A DNA stretch of 64,000 nt from Devosia sp. SL43 (GTDB lineage: Bacteria > Pseudomonadota > Alphaproteobacteria > Rhizobiales > Devosiaceae): positions 2,162,501 to 2,226,500 of the forward strand of contig NZ_CP063401.1 of NCBI RefSeq assembly GCF_021729885.1, in the 5' to 3' direction. Under the pieces are notes generated by a model that searched no databases, was not told the DNA's origin, and saw only the letters and a list, made by a program, of their open reading frames with translations. This document shows, one piece after another, positions 38,996-48,389 of the stretch. Position numbers and translations under genes: made by a program. How positions within the stretch are numbered: the stretch's first letter is position 1; each line of letters starts with the position of its first letter.

Positions 38996-39086
38996 AGACC
39001 TCATCCTGAGCTTGTCGAAGGACGAGGTCGGGCGCGCCGGCTCGTGTACCACGCCCTCGTGGTTCGACAAGCTCACCATGAGGTCT
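38996..39086. repeat. Compact palindrome related to family A
   Basis: Left arm 38996-39019 (AGACCTCATCCTGAGCTTGT then CGAA) pairs with right arm 39063-39086 (TTCGACAAGCTCACCATGAG then GTCT). The core contains CCACGCCCTCGTGGTTCG as in family A, and CTCATCCTGAGCTTGTCGAA is a repeat seen in other alphaproteobacteria (recalled). It directly follows the transpeptidase stop. Confidence 0.75.
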
Positions 39087-39171
39087 ACATTTATGCTGAC
39101 CCGTCACCATATCTGGGCCGCATTGTGCGGCCATCGCCTGTGCTAGGATTGCGCGAACCGGAGACGACGTC

Positions 39172-39855
39172 TTGGAAGAAAACCCTGCCGTCCCGAGCGA
39201 ACGCAAGATTGTCATCGAAGCCCGTGACACCAAGCAGGCCGCCGCTCCGGCTCAGCCCGAAAGGCCGGCCCGCCGCCTGCCATGGACCAGTATCCTAAGC
39301 TTCGTCGTCGGGTTGGTGGGCGTGGCGGCACTGGGCGCCACGGCCTGGGTCTATACCGAGACGCAGCGCGAAATTGTGCGCATGTCGACCGACATCGCCC
39401 AGATCAGGCTCAGCCTTGAGCTCTATGGCCAGCGCGCCACGGGGGCTGCAAGGACGGCTCCTGGCGCTGACGGTCTGCTAGACCTGTCCAACCGTCTGGC
39501 CATCCTCGAACAGAGCTGGCGCGGTGCGACGCCGACCAATCCGGCGCCCGCGTCTGTGCTGCCGGCACTACCGGGCGAAACTGCACCGGCAACGGGCGCC
39601 GTGGCCACCGGCGGCGACTGCCTGCCGACCGGCACGCGCTTCATGGTCTCGGCCGGCGACAGCTACGCCGTCTGCGGCACGACCGGGTCGGTGGCCATAG
39701 CGGGCGTCGACGACGGCTTCATCACCCTCGGCGACGGCACCGTCATCGCGCAGGGCGGCACAGTGGGCCTACCCGGCACGCAATGCATGGTGGGGCTGAT
39801 GCCATCGGACGGCGGCGGCATCAGTGGCTTTGCCGAAATCCGCGTCACCTGCTGA
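39172..39855 (+). CDS. Membrane-anchored hypothetical protein (227 residues)
   Basis: Starts at TTG 39172 with GGAG upstream; the next in-frame ATG lies deep in the protein. An N-terminal ~38-residue basic cytoplasmic part is followed by one transmembrane helix (about 40-62, SILSFVVGLVGVAALGATAW). A short coiled segment (ETQREIVRMSTDIAQIRLSLELYG) follows, then a Pro/Ala-rich linker. The C-terminal ~75 residues are Gly/Thr/Val-rich with four Cys (GDCL, VCGT, TQCM, VTC), probably a disulphide-stabilised periplasmic domain. No family recognised. Confidence 0.7.
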   Translation: MEENPAVPSERKIVIEARDTKQAAAPAQPERPARRLPWTSILSFVVGLVGVAALGATAWVYTETQREIVRMSTDIAQIRLSLELYGQRATGAARTAPGADGLLDLSNRLAILEQSWRGATPTNPAPASVLPALPGETAPATGAVATGGDCLPTGTRFMVSAGDSYAVCGTTGSVAIAGVDDGFITLGDGTVIAQGGTVGLPGTQCMVGLMPSDGGGISGFAEIRVTC

Positions 39856-39861
39856 ACCGCG

Positions 39862-40614
39862 CTACCTAACCCAGGCGTCGAACTCCTCTACGGACATTGG
39901 CCCTGCATGGGCGAAGCTTGTCGTGCCGGCCAAGTAGGACACAAGGGCCCGTGCCTGCCAAACGTCGCCGTAGCGCACCGCGTTAAACCCGCCGCCATAG
40001 GTACGACCGTCCAGCTCGTAGAGCACAATTCGCTCCTGGATGTCGTCACCCCCGGTCACGCCGAGCTGACTCATGATATTGCGGCGGTTGACCTCGGAAT
40101 TGGCCATCTGTGGCGACGGAACGCGCGTCTTCAGAACCTTGAGATTGGTCAATCGGCCCGGGTCCAGCGCGGCCTCCAGGTTGCCGGCATACTGGCCGAT
40201 ATCCTGTCCGTCGCTGAACGAAATCACTGAATCCAGCGGGGTACCCGTCGGCGCGAGCAGGCTGAAGGCCAAATTGCGCAGCTGTGCTGCGGCCTCGCCG
40301 GTGAACTGTATCTTCGCCGCGTCTCGATAGAAGTCGAACTTGACTGGCGGGGCCGTGTTGTACAGCGAGATTGACTGCAAACGTTCGGCCATCTTGACGA
40401 AGCTGTAGTTGGTGGCGCGCCGCTCTATATCGAAGGCGAGGACGGCGGCACCAAGATCGGCGTCGCGCAGCGAGGCGGCAATGTGTTCAACAGCCTCTTC
40501 GGGTGATGCGAAAGCAAGACCCGTCGCGGCAGATTTGGAGTCCTTGGCCGACGCCGGGAGCGCTATCAGGCCCAGGCCGGCCAGCGCGGTAAGATGGAAC
40601 GCACGTCGCTTCAT
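39862..40614 (-). CDS. Secreted hypothetical protein (250 residues)
   Basis: MKRRAFHLTALAGLGLIALP with ASA forms a signal peptide; the RRAF pattern gives it a weak twin-arginine look, but a Sec route is equally possible. The mature part is mixed alpha/beta with AEHIAASLRDADLGAAVLAF, then FDFYRDAAKIQFTGEAAAQLRN, YGGGFNAVRYGDVWQAR. No domain is recognised. It is convergent with the membrane protein gene and 155 bp downstream of the secA stop in genome order; both lie on the minus strand. Confidence 0.7.
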   Translation of the reverse strand: MKRRAFHLTALAGLGLIALPASAKDSKSAATGLAFASPEEAVEHIAASLRDADLGAAVLAFDIERRATNYSFVKMAERLQSISLYNTAPPVKFDFYRDAAKIQFTGEAAAQLRNLAFSLLAPTGTPLDSVISFSDGQDIGQYAGNLEAALDPGRLTNLKVLKTRVPSPQMANSEVNRRNIMSQLGVTGGDDIQERIVLYELDGRTYGGGFNAVRYGDVWQARALVSYLAGTTSFAHAGPMSVEEFDAWVR

Positions 40615-40736
40615 GACCGATCCTCCAGCGGTTGCAGGAAGGATTGCGCAATTGACGCTGGTTTACCAGTGGAGCGAATAGCGCCGGTACTGGTCTCCGA
40701 AGACCGCCGCCGAGCGCATCCGGACCGACCAGCAAA

Positions 40737-40762
40737 AAAGGCCCGGATCGCTCCGGGCCTTT
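40737..40762 (-). terminator. Intrinsic terminator after secA
   Basis: Stem AAAGGCCCGGA/TCCGGGCCTTT (11 bp) with a 4-nt loop, then a T-run (TTTTTT) on the minus strand. It sits 8 bp after the secA stop. Confidence 0.85.
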
Positions 40763-40769
40763 CTCATTG

Positions 40770-43514
40770 CTAGAACTGCCCGTGGCAGTGTTTGAACTTC
40801 TTGCCTGACCCACAGGGGCAAGGCGCGTTGCGGGAGACGCCTTCGAGCAGCTTGGGATCGATCGGCTTGAGCGAGGGATCGCCGCCGGTCGCGCCCAGGG
40901 AGGCGGCAATGGTGTCGCCGCCATCAGCGTCGTTCTCGCCGGTCAGCGGGTCGATATGGGTCTCGCGCAGGCGGCTCAGGTCGGGCGCCGGTGGCGTCAC
41001 CGGGCGCGGCTGCAGCTCGATATGGCTCATCTGCGTGGTCACCAGCTCACGCAGGTTGGCCAGCAGCGCCTGGAACAGCTCGTAGGCTTCCTGCTTGTAT
41101 TCGTTGAGCGGATCGCGCTGGGCGATGCCGCGCCAGCCCACCACCTTGGAGAGGTGGTCGAGCGTCACCAGATGCTCGCGCCACAGCCCGTCGATCGACT
41201 GCAGCAGGATGGATTTTTCCACCTGGCGCATCACGTCGGCATTGGTCGAACCGGCCGCTTCCATATTGGCGATGGTGCGCGCTTCCTTGGCGGCGGCATG
41301 CTCGTCGGCAGCCGCAGTCAAGCGCTCGATGACGGTCTCGGCGTCGATGCCCTCTTCGGCTGCCCATTCTTCCACCGGCACGTCGAGGTTGAGATAGGTC
41401 TTGGCCGCCGCCTTGAGTTGCTCGACATTCCACTGCTCGGGATAGGAGCGTGGCGGAATAGCCTTGTTGACGATGTTTTCGACCACGTCATGCCGCATCT
41501 CGACGACGGTCTCGTTGACGTCCTCGGCATCCATCATCTCGATACGCTGCTCGAAGATCACCTTGCGCTGATCGTTCATCACGTCGTCGTATTTGAGGAT
41601 GTTCTTGCGGATGTCGAAGTTGCGCGCCTCGACCTTGCCCTGGGCGCGCTCGATGGCCTTGGTGACCCACGGATGGGTGATCGACTCGCCCTGTTCGAGG
41701 CCCAGCTTGCCGAGCATGGAATCCATGCTGTCGACCGGGAAGATGCGCATCAGGTCGTCCTGCAGCGACAGGAAGAAGGCCGAATGGCCCGGATCGCCCT
41801 GGCGGCCCGAACGACCACGCAGCTGGTTGTCGATGCGACGGCTCTCGTGGCGTTCGGTGCCGATGACCATGAGACCGCCCGCGGCCAAAGCCTTGGCCTT
41901 GTCGGATGCGATGGTCTTCTTGATATCGGCGATCTTGGCTTCGCGCGCCTCGCCCTCAAGACCTTCGGTCTCGCGCTGGATGCGCATTTCGAGGTTGCCG
42001 CCGAGCTGGATGTCGGTACCACGACCAGCCATGTTGGTGGCGATGGTGATGGCGCCGGGGAGACCCGCGTCTGCGACGATGAAGGCTTCCTGCTCGTGAT
42101 GGCGCGCGTTCAGCACGTTCATGGCGCCGACATTCTTCTGGCGCAGCAGCTCGGCCAGCATTTCCGACTTCTCGATCGAGGTCGTACCGACCAGCACGGG
42201 CTGGCCGCGATCCTGGCATTCCTTGATCAGGTTGGCGATGGCATCGAACTTTTCGGCGGCGGTGCGGAAGATGGCGTCTTCGTCGTCCTTACGCGCCACT
42301 GGCACGTTGGTGGGGATGGTCACCACGTCGAGCTTGTAGATGTCGGCAAACTCTTCAGCTTCCGTCGCCGCCGTACCGGTCATGCCGGCCAGCTTTTTGT
42401 AGAGACGGAAATAGTTCTGGAAGGTGATCGAAGCCAGCGTCTGGTTTTCCGGCTGGATCTTGACGTGTTCCTTGGCTTCCAGCGCCTGGTGCAGGCCTTC
42501 CGAATAGCGGCGGCCCGGCATCATGCGGCCAGAGAACTCGTCGATGATGACCACTTCGTCGTTGCGGACGATGTAGTCCTTGTCCTTGCGGAAGAGCTTA
42601 TGCGCTCGCAGGGCCGAATTGGCGTGGTGCACCAGAGCGACGTTTTCGACGTCATACATGGAGCCGGACTTGAGCAGGCCATCCTCGGCCAGCTTGGCTT
42701 CGAGCTTTTCGATGCCACTATCGGTGAAGGTGGCGGAGCGCTGCTTTTCGTCGAGCTCGAAATCCTCCTCGCCGATGATCGGCATCAAGGCGTCGATAGT
42801 CGTATAGAGCGTCGAGCGGTCTTCCGACGGGCCGGAAATGATCAGCGGCGTGCGGGCCTCGTCGATCAGGATCGAGTCCACTTCGTCGACGATGGCATAG
42901 GCATGGCCGCGCTGCACCATCTGCTGGCGCGTGTACTTCATGTTGTCGCGCAGATAGTCGAAGCCGAGCTCGTTATTGGTGCCGTAGGTGATGTCGGCGC
43001 CGTAGGCGGCCTTGCGCTCGACATCGCTCATGCCATGGACGATGACGCCCCAGGTCAGGCCGAGAAAGCTGTAGATCTGGCCCATCCAGGCCGCGTCGCG
43101 CTTGACCAGATAGTCGTTGACGGTGACCAGGTGTGCGCCCTGGCCGGTCAGCGCATTGAGATACATCGGCAGGGTCGCGACCAGCGTCTTGCCTTCACCG
43201 GTGCGCATCTCGGCGATGCCGCGCTCGTTCATCACCATGCCGCCGATCAGCTGCACGTCGAAGTGGCGCATGCCCAGCACGCGCTTGCTCGCTTCGCGAA
43301 CAGTGGCAAAGGCCGGCACGATCAAATCATCGAGATCGGCGCCCTTTTCGATCTGTGCCTTGAACTCGGCGGTGCGGGCCCGCAACTGGTCATCGCTGAG
43401 CTTTTCGAGCTCTGCTTCCAGCGCGTTGATAGCGGCGACCTTGCCCTGGTAGCGCTTGACGTGACGATCGGATGGAGACCCGAAAATCCGCCGGGCGAGC
43501 GCAGCAAGTGCCAT
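40770..43514 (-). CDS. secA: Preprotein translocase ATPase SecA
   Basis: 914 residues from ATG 43514 ([17 protein letters not shown]); longer upstream starts add non-conserved residues. Walker A is MRTGEGKT (103-110); [20 protein letters not shown] and [21 protein letters not shown] are SecA motifs. The C-terminal [14 protein letters not shown] is the zinc site that binds SecB. It drives Sec-dependent export through SecYEG. The divergent PpiC-type isomerase gene acts on exported proteins. A TTGACA-like promoter lies at 43655-43683. Confidence 0.97.
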   Translation of the reverse strand: MALAALARRIFGSPSDRHVKRYQGKVAAINALEAELEKLSDDQLRARTAEFKAQIEKGADLDDLIVPAFATVREASKRVLGMRHFDVQLIGGMVMNERGIAEMRTGEGKTLVATLPMYLNALTGQGAHLVTVNDYLVKRDAAWMGQIYSFLGLTWGVIVHGMSDVERKAAYGADITYGTNNELGFDYLRDNMKYTRQQMVQRGHAYAIVDEVDSILIDEARTPLIISGPSEDRSTLYTTIDALMPIIGEEDFELDEKQRSATFTDSGIEKLEAKLAEDGLLKSGSMYDVENVALVHHANSALRAHKLFRKDKDYIVRNDEVVIIDEFSGRMMPGRRYSEGLHQALEAKEHVKIQPENQTLASITFQNYFRLYKKLAGMTGTAATEAEEFADIYKLDVVTIPTNVPVARKDDEDAIFRTAAEKFDAIANLIKECQDRGQPVLVGTTSIEKSEMLAELLRQKNVGAMNVLNARHHEQEAFIVADAGLPGAITIATNMAGRGTDIQLGGNLEMRIQRETEGLEGEAREAKIADIKKTIASDKAKALAAGGLMVIGTERHESRRIDNQLRGRSGRQGDPGHSAFFLSLQDDLMRIFPVDSMDSMLGKLGLEQGESITHPWVTKAIERAQGKVEARNFDIRKNILKYDDVMNDQRKVIFEQRIEMMDAEDVNETVVEMRHDVVENIVNKAIPPRSYPEQWNVEQLKAAAKTYLNLDVPVEEWAAEEGIDAETVIERLTAAADEHAAAKEARTIANMEAAGSTNADVMRQVEKSILLQSIDGLWREHLVTLDHLSKVVGWRGIAQRDPLNEYKQEAYELFQALLANLRELVTTQMSHIELQPRPVTPPAPDLSRLRETHIDPLTGENDADGGDTIAASLGATGGDPSLKPIDPKLLEGVSRNAPCPCGSGKKFKHCHGQF

Positions 43515-43896
43515 AGTCAAATCCTTCGATTGCTCATCGGCGCGCGTCTGTGGAGGGTGCGGCATAGGCCCCGCCAGGCCATCGTCGGCGCGATGAGAAA
43601 GCCTTTCCGGCTTTGAATTTCGGTATTCCCGCCGGGTGGCGGAAAAGCGGCTGAGATGTAAGAGCGGGCCCTTGTCTTGTCAACGTCGCCAAAATGGGCC
43701 ACACCTCCCCGGCCCCACCGGAAATCCTGATAGAACCGGGGCTTTCGGACCTTTGGTTGCTCACGAAACGCGGCGCGGCACATTTTGGCCCCCTTGCCAT
43801 GTGAGGCAACCCGAAACGACACCGACGGCATGCCATTGCCGACCAACACTACGCCAGGACGCTGGCAGAACAGCGCCGGCCAAGGAGACTGATCCA
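43515..43896. other. 382-bp divergent secA/PpiC regulatory region
   Basis: No ORF of note. It holds a secA promoter candidate (43655-43683). The plus-strand side has no clear promoter, only an AAGGAGA site directly before the PpiC ATG. Confidence 0.5.
43655..43683 (-). promoter_or_regulatory. Candidate secA promoter
   Basis: On the minus strand TTGACA (43683-43678), a 17-bp spacer, then TACATC (43660-43655). The -35 is a perfect match, the -10 only half. About 140 bp upstream of the secA ATG. Confidence 0.5.
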
Positions 43897-44814
43897 ATGA
43901 AGTTTTCCCCCCTGCGTCTCGCTGCCGCGAGCGTCCTCGCGCTGATGCTGGCTTCGCCTGTCCTGGCTCAGGACGCGGCGCCCGCCGCCGAAGCCCCGGC
44001 TGCCGAGGTGTCGCCCGACACCGTGGTGGCTACCGTCGACGGCGAGACCATCACCGAGGCCGACCTGAGCTTTGCCGCCGAGGGCCTGGGCCAGCAGTTG
44101 CAGCAGATGGCGCCGGAAGATCGCAAGGCCTTCCTGCTGCGCGTCGTCATCGACATGAAGGTCATGGCCCGCGCCGGCCGCGCCGCCGGCATTGCCGACA
44201 CCCCGCTGTTTCAGCAGCGCCTGAAGTTCCTCGAAGAGCAGGCCCTGCGCCGTACCTATTTCAACGACCTGATCACCAACACGGTGACCGAGGCGGCCGT
44301 GCGCGCCGAGTATGACAAGTTCGTTGCCGACTTCGTGCCGGCAGATGAAATCCGCGCCAGCCACATCCTGGTCGCGACCGAGGAAGAGGCCAAGGCCATC
44401 AAGGCCGAACTCGATGGCGGCGCCGATTTCGCCACCTTGGCCAAGGAAAAGTCGATCGATCCCGGCGCAGCCAATGGCGGCGACCTGGGCTTTTTCGGCA
44501 AGGGCATGATGGTCGCCCCCTTCGAGGCTGCTGCCTATGCGCTGACCGATATCGGCCAGGTCTCCGAGCCCGTGCAGTCGCAGTTCGGCTGGCACGTCAT
44601 CCGTCTCGAGGAAAAGCGCCAGTCCGCCGCGCCGGCCTTCGAGCAGGTCGCTGGTGAATTGCAGCAGAAACTGCTGATGAACACCTTCGACACCACCGTT
44701 GCCAAGCTGATGGAAGGCGTGGCGATCGACATCCCCGACGCGACGCTTAAGGCTGCCGTGGACGCACAGACAGCGGCTGAACAGGCGGCGGCCGAAACGG
44801 CGCCGGTTCAGTAA
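43897..44814 (+). CDS. Periplasmic peptidyl-prolyl isomerase (PpiC/parvulin, PrsA/SurA-like)
   Basis: 305 residues from ATG 43897, AAGGAGA upstream. A signal peptide (1-24, ending VLAQ) leads to a periplasmic chaperone part, then a parvulin domain at about 145-240: IRASHILVATEEEAKAIKAEL, GGDLGFFGKGMMVAPFE and SQFGWHVIRLEEK. Such proteins assist folding of outer-membrane and secreted proteins after SecA export. The C-terminus is Ala/Glu-rich and probably disordered. The gene is divergent from secA and convergent with a TetR gene 3 bp later. Confidence 0.92.
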   Translation: MKFSPLRLAAASVLALMLASPVLAQDAAPAAEAPAAEVSPDTVVATVDGETITEADLSFAAEGLGQQLQQMAPEDRKAFLLRVVIDMKVMARAGRAAGIADTPLFQQRLKFLEEQALRRTYFNDLITNTVTEAAVRAEYDKFVADFVPADEIRASHILVATEEEAKAIKAELDGGADFATLAKEKSIDPGAANGGDLGFFGKGMMVAPFEAAAYALTDIGQVSEPVQSQFGWHVIRLEEKRQSAAPAFEQVAGELQQKLLMNTFDTTVAKLMEGVAIDIPDATLKAAVDAQTAAEQAAAETAPVQ

Positions 44815-44817
44815 AGT

Positions 44818-45429
44818 TCAGGCTCCGGGGGCGACCAGCCCCCGGACTATCTGCCTGGCCAGCTGCCGCAATTGATCCGGATCGCGTTCGATGCGGCCAG
44901 TCAGCAGGCGCTGCCAGATGAAGCCGCCCAGGAGGTCGGCGCACAATCCCACATCGATATCGGCGGACAATTCGCCCCTCGCTATGCCGCGCCGGAAGAT
45001 TTGTCCGCTCTGCAGGCGCCGCTCGGCCGCATAGGCGCGCAACGAGTCTGCGGCGGCTTCGTCGCGCTGTGCTTCGGCCACCACGAAACGGAAGATTTGA
45101 CCGGCGCCGGTATCGCCCCAATGGGTGAAGACACCCGTGAGAAAGGCGAAGATATCGCCTTCGACGGTGCCGGTATCCATATGCACGTCGGCCGGCTTCT
45201 GACGATGATAAACATCGAGCATCAGCGCCGTCTTACCCGGCCACCACTTGTAGATGGTTGGCTTGCCCGCGCGGGCGCGTTTGGCCACCGCCTCGATCGA
45301 GAAACCGGCTATGCCCTCCTCGGCCATTACGGCTTCGGCGGCGGCGAGGATCGCTTCCTCGGTCTCGGGATTGCGGCGGGCGCCAATGGAACGGCGGCGG
45401 TCGTCGGTGTCGTCGGCGGGCTCGGTCAT
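44818..45429 (-). CDS. TetR/AcrR family transcriptional regulator
   Basis: 203 residues from ATG 45429 (MTEPADDTDDRRRSIG); a TTG 18 bp upstream is less likely. HTH at about 20-65: AILAAAEAVMAEEGIAGFSIEAVAKRARAGKPTIYKWWPGK. The C-terminal ligand domain has TetR_C-type GGFIWQRLLTGR. It most likely represses itself and the divergent DUF2798 gene through the two 15-bp sites at 45474-45513. Ligand unknown. Confidence 0.92.
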   Translation of the reverse strand: MTEPADDTDDRRRSIGARRNPETEEAILAAAEAVMAEEGIAGFSIEAVAKRARAGKPTIYKWWPGKTALMLDVYHRQKPADVHMDTGTVEGDIFAFLTGVFTHWGDTGAGQIFRFVVAEAQRDEAAADSLRAYAAERRLQSGQIFRRGIARGELSADIDVGLCADLLGGFIWQRLLTGRIERDPDQLRQLARQIVRGLVAPGA

Positions 45430-45473
45430 GCGCCCAATATGGTTCAAATAGGTACTGAAGAAAAGACTTGAAC

Positions 45474-45513
45474 GAAACGTTGCGTTCCATTACATAACGA
45501 AACGTACCGTTTC
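45474..45513. promoter_or_regulatory. Paired TetR-type operators in the divergent promoter
   Basis: Two 15-bp inverted repeats, GAAACGTTGCGTTCC (45474-45488) and GAAACGTACCGTTTC (45499-45513). The second is a perfect 6-3-6 palindrome (GAAACG/CGTTTC) and the first differs at the right edge. They are 25 bp apart, a typical TetR operator arrangement. Confidence 0.65.
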
Positions 45514-45527
45514 AATGGAGATCGTCC

Positions 45528-45767
45528 ATGCAACCCTCTTTTGCTTCTAGGCTGCGCATGGCGCTGGTGATGACGATTGCCGTCTATCCGGTGGTGACGC
45601 TTTACCTCTACATCCTGATGCCACTGACCCAGGGTTGGGACATCTGGCAGCGTAGCCTCGTGCTGGTGCCGTTCATGGCCACGACGATCGTGATGCTGAT
45701 CGTGCCGCTTATCGGTAAGCATTTCGGCGGGTTCATTGCTGGCAAAAAGAAGGCTGTGGCGGCTTGA
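45528..45767 (+). CDS. DUF2798 two-helix membrane protein
   Basis: 79 residues with two transmembrane helices (about 10-30 and 47-70): MALVMTIAVYPVVTLYLYI and LVPFMATTIVMLIVPLIG. RMALVMTIAVYPVVTLYL fits the DUF2798 family of short proteins of unknown function. Its start is 14 bp past the second operator, so the TetR gene probably controls it. The tail GGFIAGKKKAVAA is basic. A family-A repeat begins 12 bp after the stop. Confidence 0.85.
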   Translation: MQPSFASRLRMALVMTIAVYPVVTLYLYILMPLTQGWDIWQRSLVLVPFMATTIVMLIVPLIGKHFGGFIAGKKKAVAA

Positions 45768-45778
45768 TGGACCACACC

Positions 45779-45910
45779 GCCACGCCCTCGTGGTTCGAGG
45801 CTCGCAAAGAGCTCGCACCTCACCATGAGGGCTGATGATACACCGCGTTCAAAGTAGCCCTCATGGTGAGGTGCGCTTCTTCAGCGCCTCGAACCACGAG
45901 GGCGTGGCAC
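45779..45910. repeat. Palindromic intergenic repeat, family A, copy 3
   Basis: Left arm GCCACGCCCTCGTGGTTCG then CTCGCACCTCACCATGAGG; right arm CCTCATGGTGAGGTGCGC then CGAACCACGAGGGCGTGGC. Same length and layout as copies 1 and 2. Lies upstream of argJ. Confidence 0.85.
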
Positions 45911-45969
45911 GTCTTGCACCCGCCACGTCTTTCGGGCAAACCGTCCCCACTTCGCATGAGGACTTTGCC

Positions 45970-47205
45970 ATGGCTGCCCACCCGGTTTCCCCGCTCGCTC
46001 CAAAATCCTATCCGGACCTGCCCGAAATCGCCGGGGTGCGCTTTGCCACGGCCGAAGCTGGCATCAAGTACAAAAACCGTACCGACGTCCTGCTGATGGC
46101 CTTCGACGAAGGCACGACCGCCGCAGGCGTCCTGACCAAGTCCAAATGCTCGTCGGCGGCAGTCGACTGGTGCCGCGCCAACCTGCCCGGCGGCAAGGCA
46201 CGCGGCCTGGTGGTCAATTCGGGCAATGCCAATGCCTTTACCGGCAGCAAGGGCAAGCAGAGCGTCGAGCTGACAGCGGACTATGCCGCCAAGGCCCTGG
46301 GCTGTGCCACCAGCGAAATCTTCCTCGCCTCGACCGGCGTCATCGGCGAACCGCTGCCGGCCGAAAAGTTTGCCGGTGTGCTTGATGAGGCGGCGACCCG
46401 ACTGGGCGATACGCCATGGATCGAGCCGGCCAAGGCCATCATGACCACGGATACTTTCCCCAAGCTGTCCGGCGCGATCTTCGAAATCGACGGCGTCGAA
46501 GTGAAGATCAACGGCATTGCCAAGGGCTCGGGCATGATCGCGCCTGACATGGCCACCATGCTGAGCTTTGTCGTCACCGACATGCCGATTGCTGCGCCCG
46601 TGCTGCAGGCACTGCTGGCCAGGCATGTACAGACCAGCTTCAACGCCATCACCGTTGATAGCGACACCTCCACCTCAGACACGCTGCTCGCGTTTGCTAC
46701 CTGCAAGGCGCGTGTCGAAGCCATCGAGAGCATCGACGATCCGCGGGCCGAGACCTTTGGCGAAGCGCTGCGCGACGTGCTGTTCGACCTCGCCATCCAG
46801 ACCGTGCGTGATGGCGAAGGCGCCACCAAGCAGGTATCGGTACATGTCGAGGGCGCTACGTCCGACGCGTCGGCTTTCCGCATCGCCAAGTCGATCGCCG
46901 ACTCGCCGCTGGTCAAGACCGCCATTGCCGGCGAGGACGCCAATTGGGGTCGCGTGGTGATGGCCGTAGGCAAGGCGGGCGAACCGGCGGACCGCGACAA
47001 GCTCGCCATCCGCTTCGGCGACCTGCTGGTCGCCAAGGATGGCGAACGCGCCACCGTCTACGACGAGGCCGCCACCTCCGCCTATATGAAGGGCGAGGAT
47101 TTGGAGCTGACGGTGAGCCTCGGGCTCGGGGATGGCCGGGCGACCGTCTATACCTGCGACCTGACGCATGGCTACATCACCATCAACGGCGACTATCGGA
47201 GCTGA
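45970..47205 (+). CDS. argJ: Bifunctional ornithine acetyltransferase/N-acetylglutamate synthase
   Basis: 411 residues from ATG 45970 ([17 protein letters not shown]) with GAGG upstream. The autocleavage site [14 protein letters not shown] has the nucleophile Thr196, which becomes the N-terminus of the beta chain. The N-terminal [19 protein letters not shown] and [10 protein letters not shown] are also conserved. It recycles acetyl groups from N-acetylornithine to glutamate in arginine synthesis. The following GNAT and mutT genes form an operon with it, a conserved order in these bacteria (recalled). Confidence 0.95.
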   Translation: MAAHPVSPLAPKSYPDLPEIAGVRFATAEAGIKYKNRTDVLLMAFDEGTTAAGVLTKSKCSSAAVDWCRANLPGGKARGLVVNSGNANAFTGSKGKQSVELTADYAAKALGCATSEIFLASTGVIGEPLPAEKFAGVLDEAATRLGDTPWIEPAKAIMTTDTFPKLSGAIFEIDGVEVKINGIAKGSGMIAPDMATMLSFVVTDMPIAAPVLQALLARHVQTSFNAITVDSDTSTSDTLLAFATCKARVEAIESIDDPRAETFGEALRDVLFDLAIQTVRDGEGATKQVSVHVEGATSDASAFRIAKSIADSPLVKTAIAGEDANWGRVVMAVGKAGEPADRDKLAIRFGDLLVAKDGERATVYDEAATSAYMKGEDLELTVSLGLGDGRATVYTCDLTHGYITINGDYRS

Positions 47206-47206
47206 T

Positions 47207-47956
47207 ATGTCTCTGCCCAGCGTCCAAGAGATCGAGGCGGCCTCGCTGGTCGCCTGGCCTGCCCTGGAAGACATTCGCGACGGCTCCTGGAGCGTTCGGT
47301 TCTCACGCGGCTACACCAACCGTGCAAATTCGGTCCAGAGCCTTGATCCGGCTGACGACAGCGATGTCGAGGCCCGGATCAACAGGCACGCTGCCGATTA
47401 TCGCACGCGCGGACTGACGCCGGTGTTCCGCGTCACCCCATTGGCCGGGCCGCAAACCGTTTCGACGCTCGATACCCTGGGCTGGGCGCCGTTTGGGCAT
47501 AGTCTGGTCATGGCGCGCGAACTCAAGAAAGTGGCGCGGCCAGTATCGGCGCATACCCAATATTTCGAGCCCGCCGACCCGCTTTGGTGGCAGCCGCAGC
47601 GTGACATGTCCGAACGTGAGGGCAAGGACGCGCTTGGCGAGGTCGTGACCCGCATAACGGCCCCGGCCCGCGGCATCCTGCTGTTTGGAGAAGACCTCGA
47701 ACCAGTCGCCGCCGCATTGGTCGTCAATGTCGAGGGCATTGCCATGTTCCTCAACGTCGTCGTTGCCGCGGCCGCGCGTGGCCAGGGGCTTGGGCGCGCC
47801 GTGATGAATGCAGGGCTCAATTGGGCAACGCTGCAGTCCAAGGCCACTACCGCCGCGCTGCAGGTGGCGGCCGACAACGAGCAGGCCGTGCCGCTCTATC
47901 GCTCGCTGGGCTTTGAGGAAATCTACCAGTACCACTACCGGAAGCCGGCAGCATGA
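47207..47956 (+). CDS. GNAT family N-acetyltransferase (argJ-linked)
   Basis: 249 residues from ATG 47207, right after the argJ stop. The C-terminal GNAT core has FLNVVVAAAARGQGLGRAVM (the acetyl-CoA loop RGQGLG) and ALQVAADNEQAVPLYRSLGFEEIYQYHYR. The N-terminal ~110 residues are a degenerate GNAT half (VFRVTPLAGPQTVSTLDTLG WAPFGHS). Tandem-GNAT type. Acceptor unknown; linkage to argJ does not prove an arginine role. Overlaps mutT by 4 bp (ATGA). Confidence 0.88.
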   Translation: MSLPSVQEIEAASLVAWPALEDIRDGSWSVRFSRGYTNRANSVQSLDPADDSDVEARINRHAADYRTRGLTPVFRVTPLAGPQTVSTLDTLGWAPFGHSLVMARELKKVARPVSAHTQYFEPADPLWWQPQRDMSEREGKDALGEVVTRITAPARGILLFGEDLEPVAAALVVNVEGIAMFLNVVVAAAARGQGLGRAVMNAGLNWATLQSKATTAALQVAADNEQAVPLYRSLGFEEIYQYHYRKPAA

Positions 47957-48357
47957 GCCAGAAGCTGCTGCTCGTCGTCGCCTGCGCGCTGGTCGATGCG
48001 GACCGCCGCGTGCTCATCGCGCAGCGGCCCGAGGGCAAGGCCATGGCCGGGCTATGGGAATTCCCCGGCGGCAAGATCGAGCCAGGTGAAACACCCGAGG
48101 CGGCACTGATCCGTGAATTGCAGGAAGAACTCGGCATTTCGACGCAGACGGCCTGTCTGGCTCCGGTATCTTTCGCTAGTCACTCTTACGAGAATTTTCA
48201 CCTGTTGATGCCACTTTACGTCTGCCGGAAATGGCAGGGTACGCCGGAACCCCGGGAGCATATTGCACTCAAATGGGTGCGGCCGCAGGGACTGCGCGAC
48301 TACCCGATGCCGCCGGCGGACGAGCCGCTGATCGCCGCTTTGTGTGATTTGCTCTAG
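47953..48357 (+). CDS. mutT: MutT/Nudix 8-oxo-dGTP pyrophosphatase
   Basis: 134 residues. Nudix box GKIEPGETPEAALIRELQEE LGI at 40-62 with all required Glu residues. WEFPGGK before it is the MutT signature, and HIALKWVRPQGLRDYPMPPADEPL is the C-terminal MutT-like segment. It removes 8-oxo-dGTP from the nucleotide pool. Third gene of the argJ operon, ATGA overlap with the GNAT gene. Confidence 0.92.
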   Translation: MSQKLLLVVACALVDADRRVLIAQRPEGKAMAGLWEFPGGKIEPGETPEAALIRELQEELGISTQTACLAPVSFASHSYENFHLLMPLYVCRKWQGTPEPREHIALKWVRPQGLRDYPMPPADEPLIAALCDLL

Positions 48358-48389
48358 CTCGCCCGGGAATACCAGGCTTGGGGGCGAGC
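48357..48389 (+). promoter_or_regulatory. Hairpin covering the pilin ribosome-binding site
   Basis: GCTCGCCC (48357-48364) pairs with GGGCGAGC (48382-48389), leaving a 17-nt loop. The right arm contains the GGGGCGAG-type ribosome site and ends one base before the pilin ATG (48390). Such a fold would hide the start. Confidence 0.4.

Noticed and set aside
40956-43616. Long open frame antisense to secA (886 codons), with similar ones opposite clpB, lysC, ptsP and the GH3 gene
   Set aside because: Open antisense frames are expected in high-GC DNA. Their translations are rich in His, Arg, Gln and Asp, show no domain, and lie fully opposite well-supported genes.
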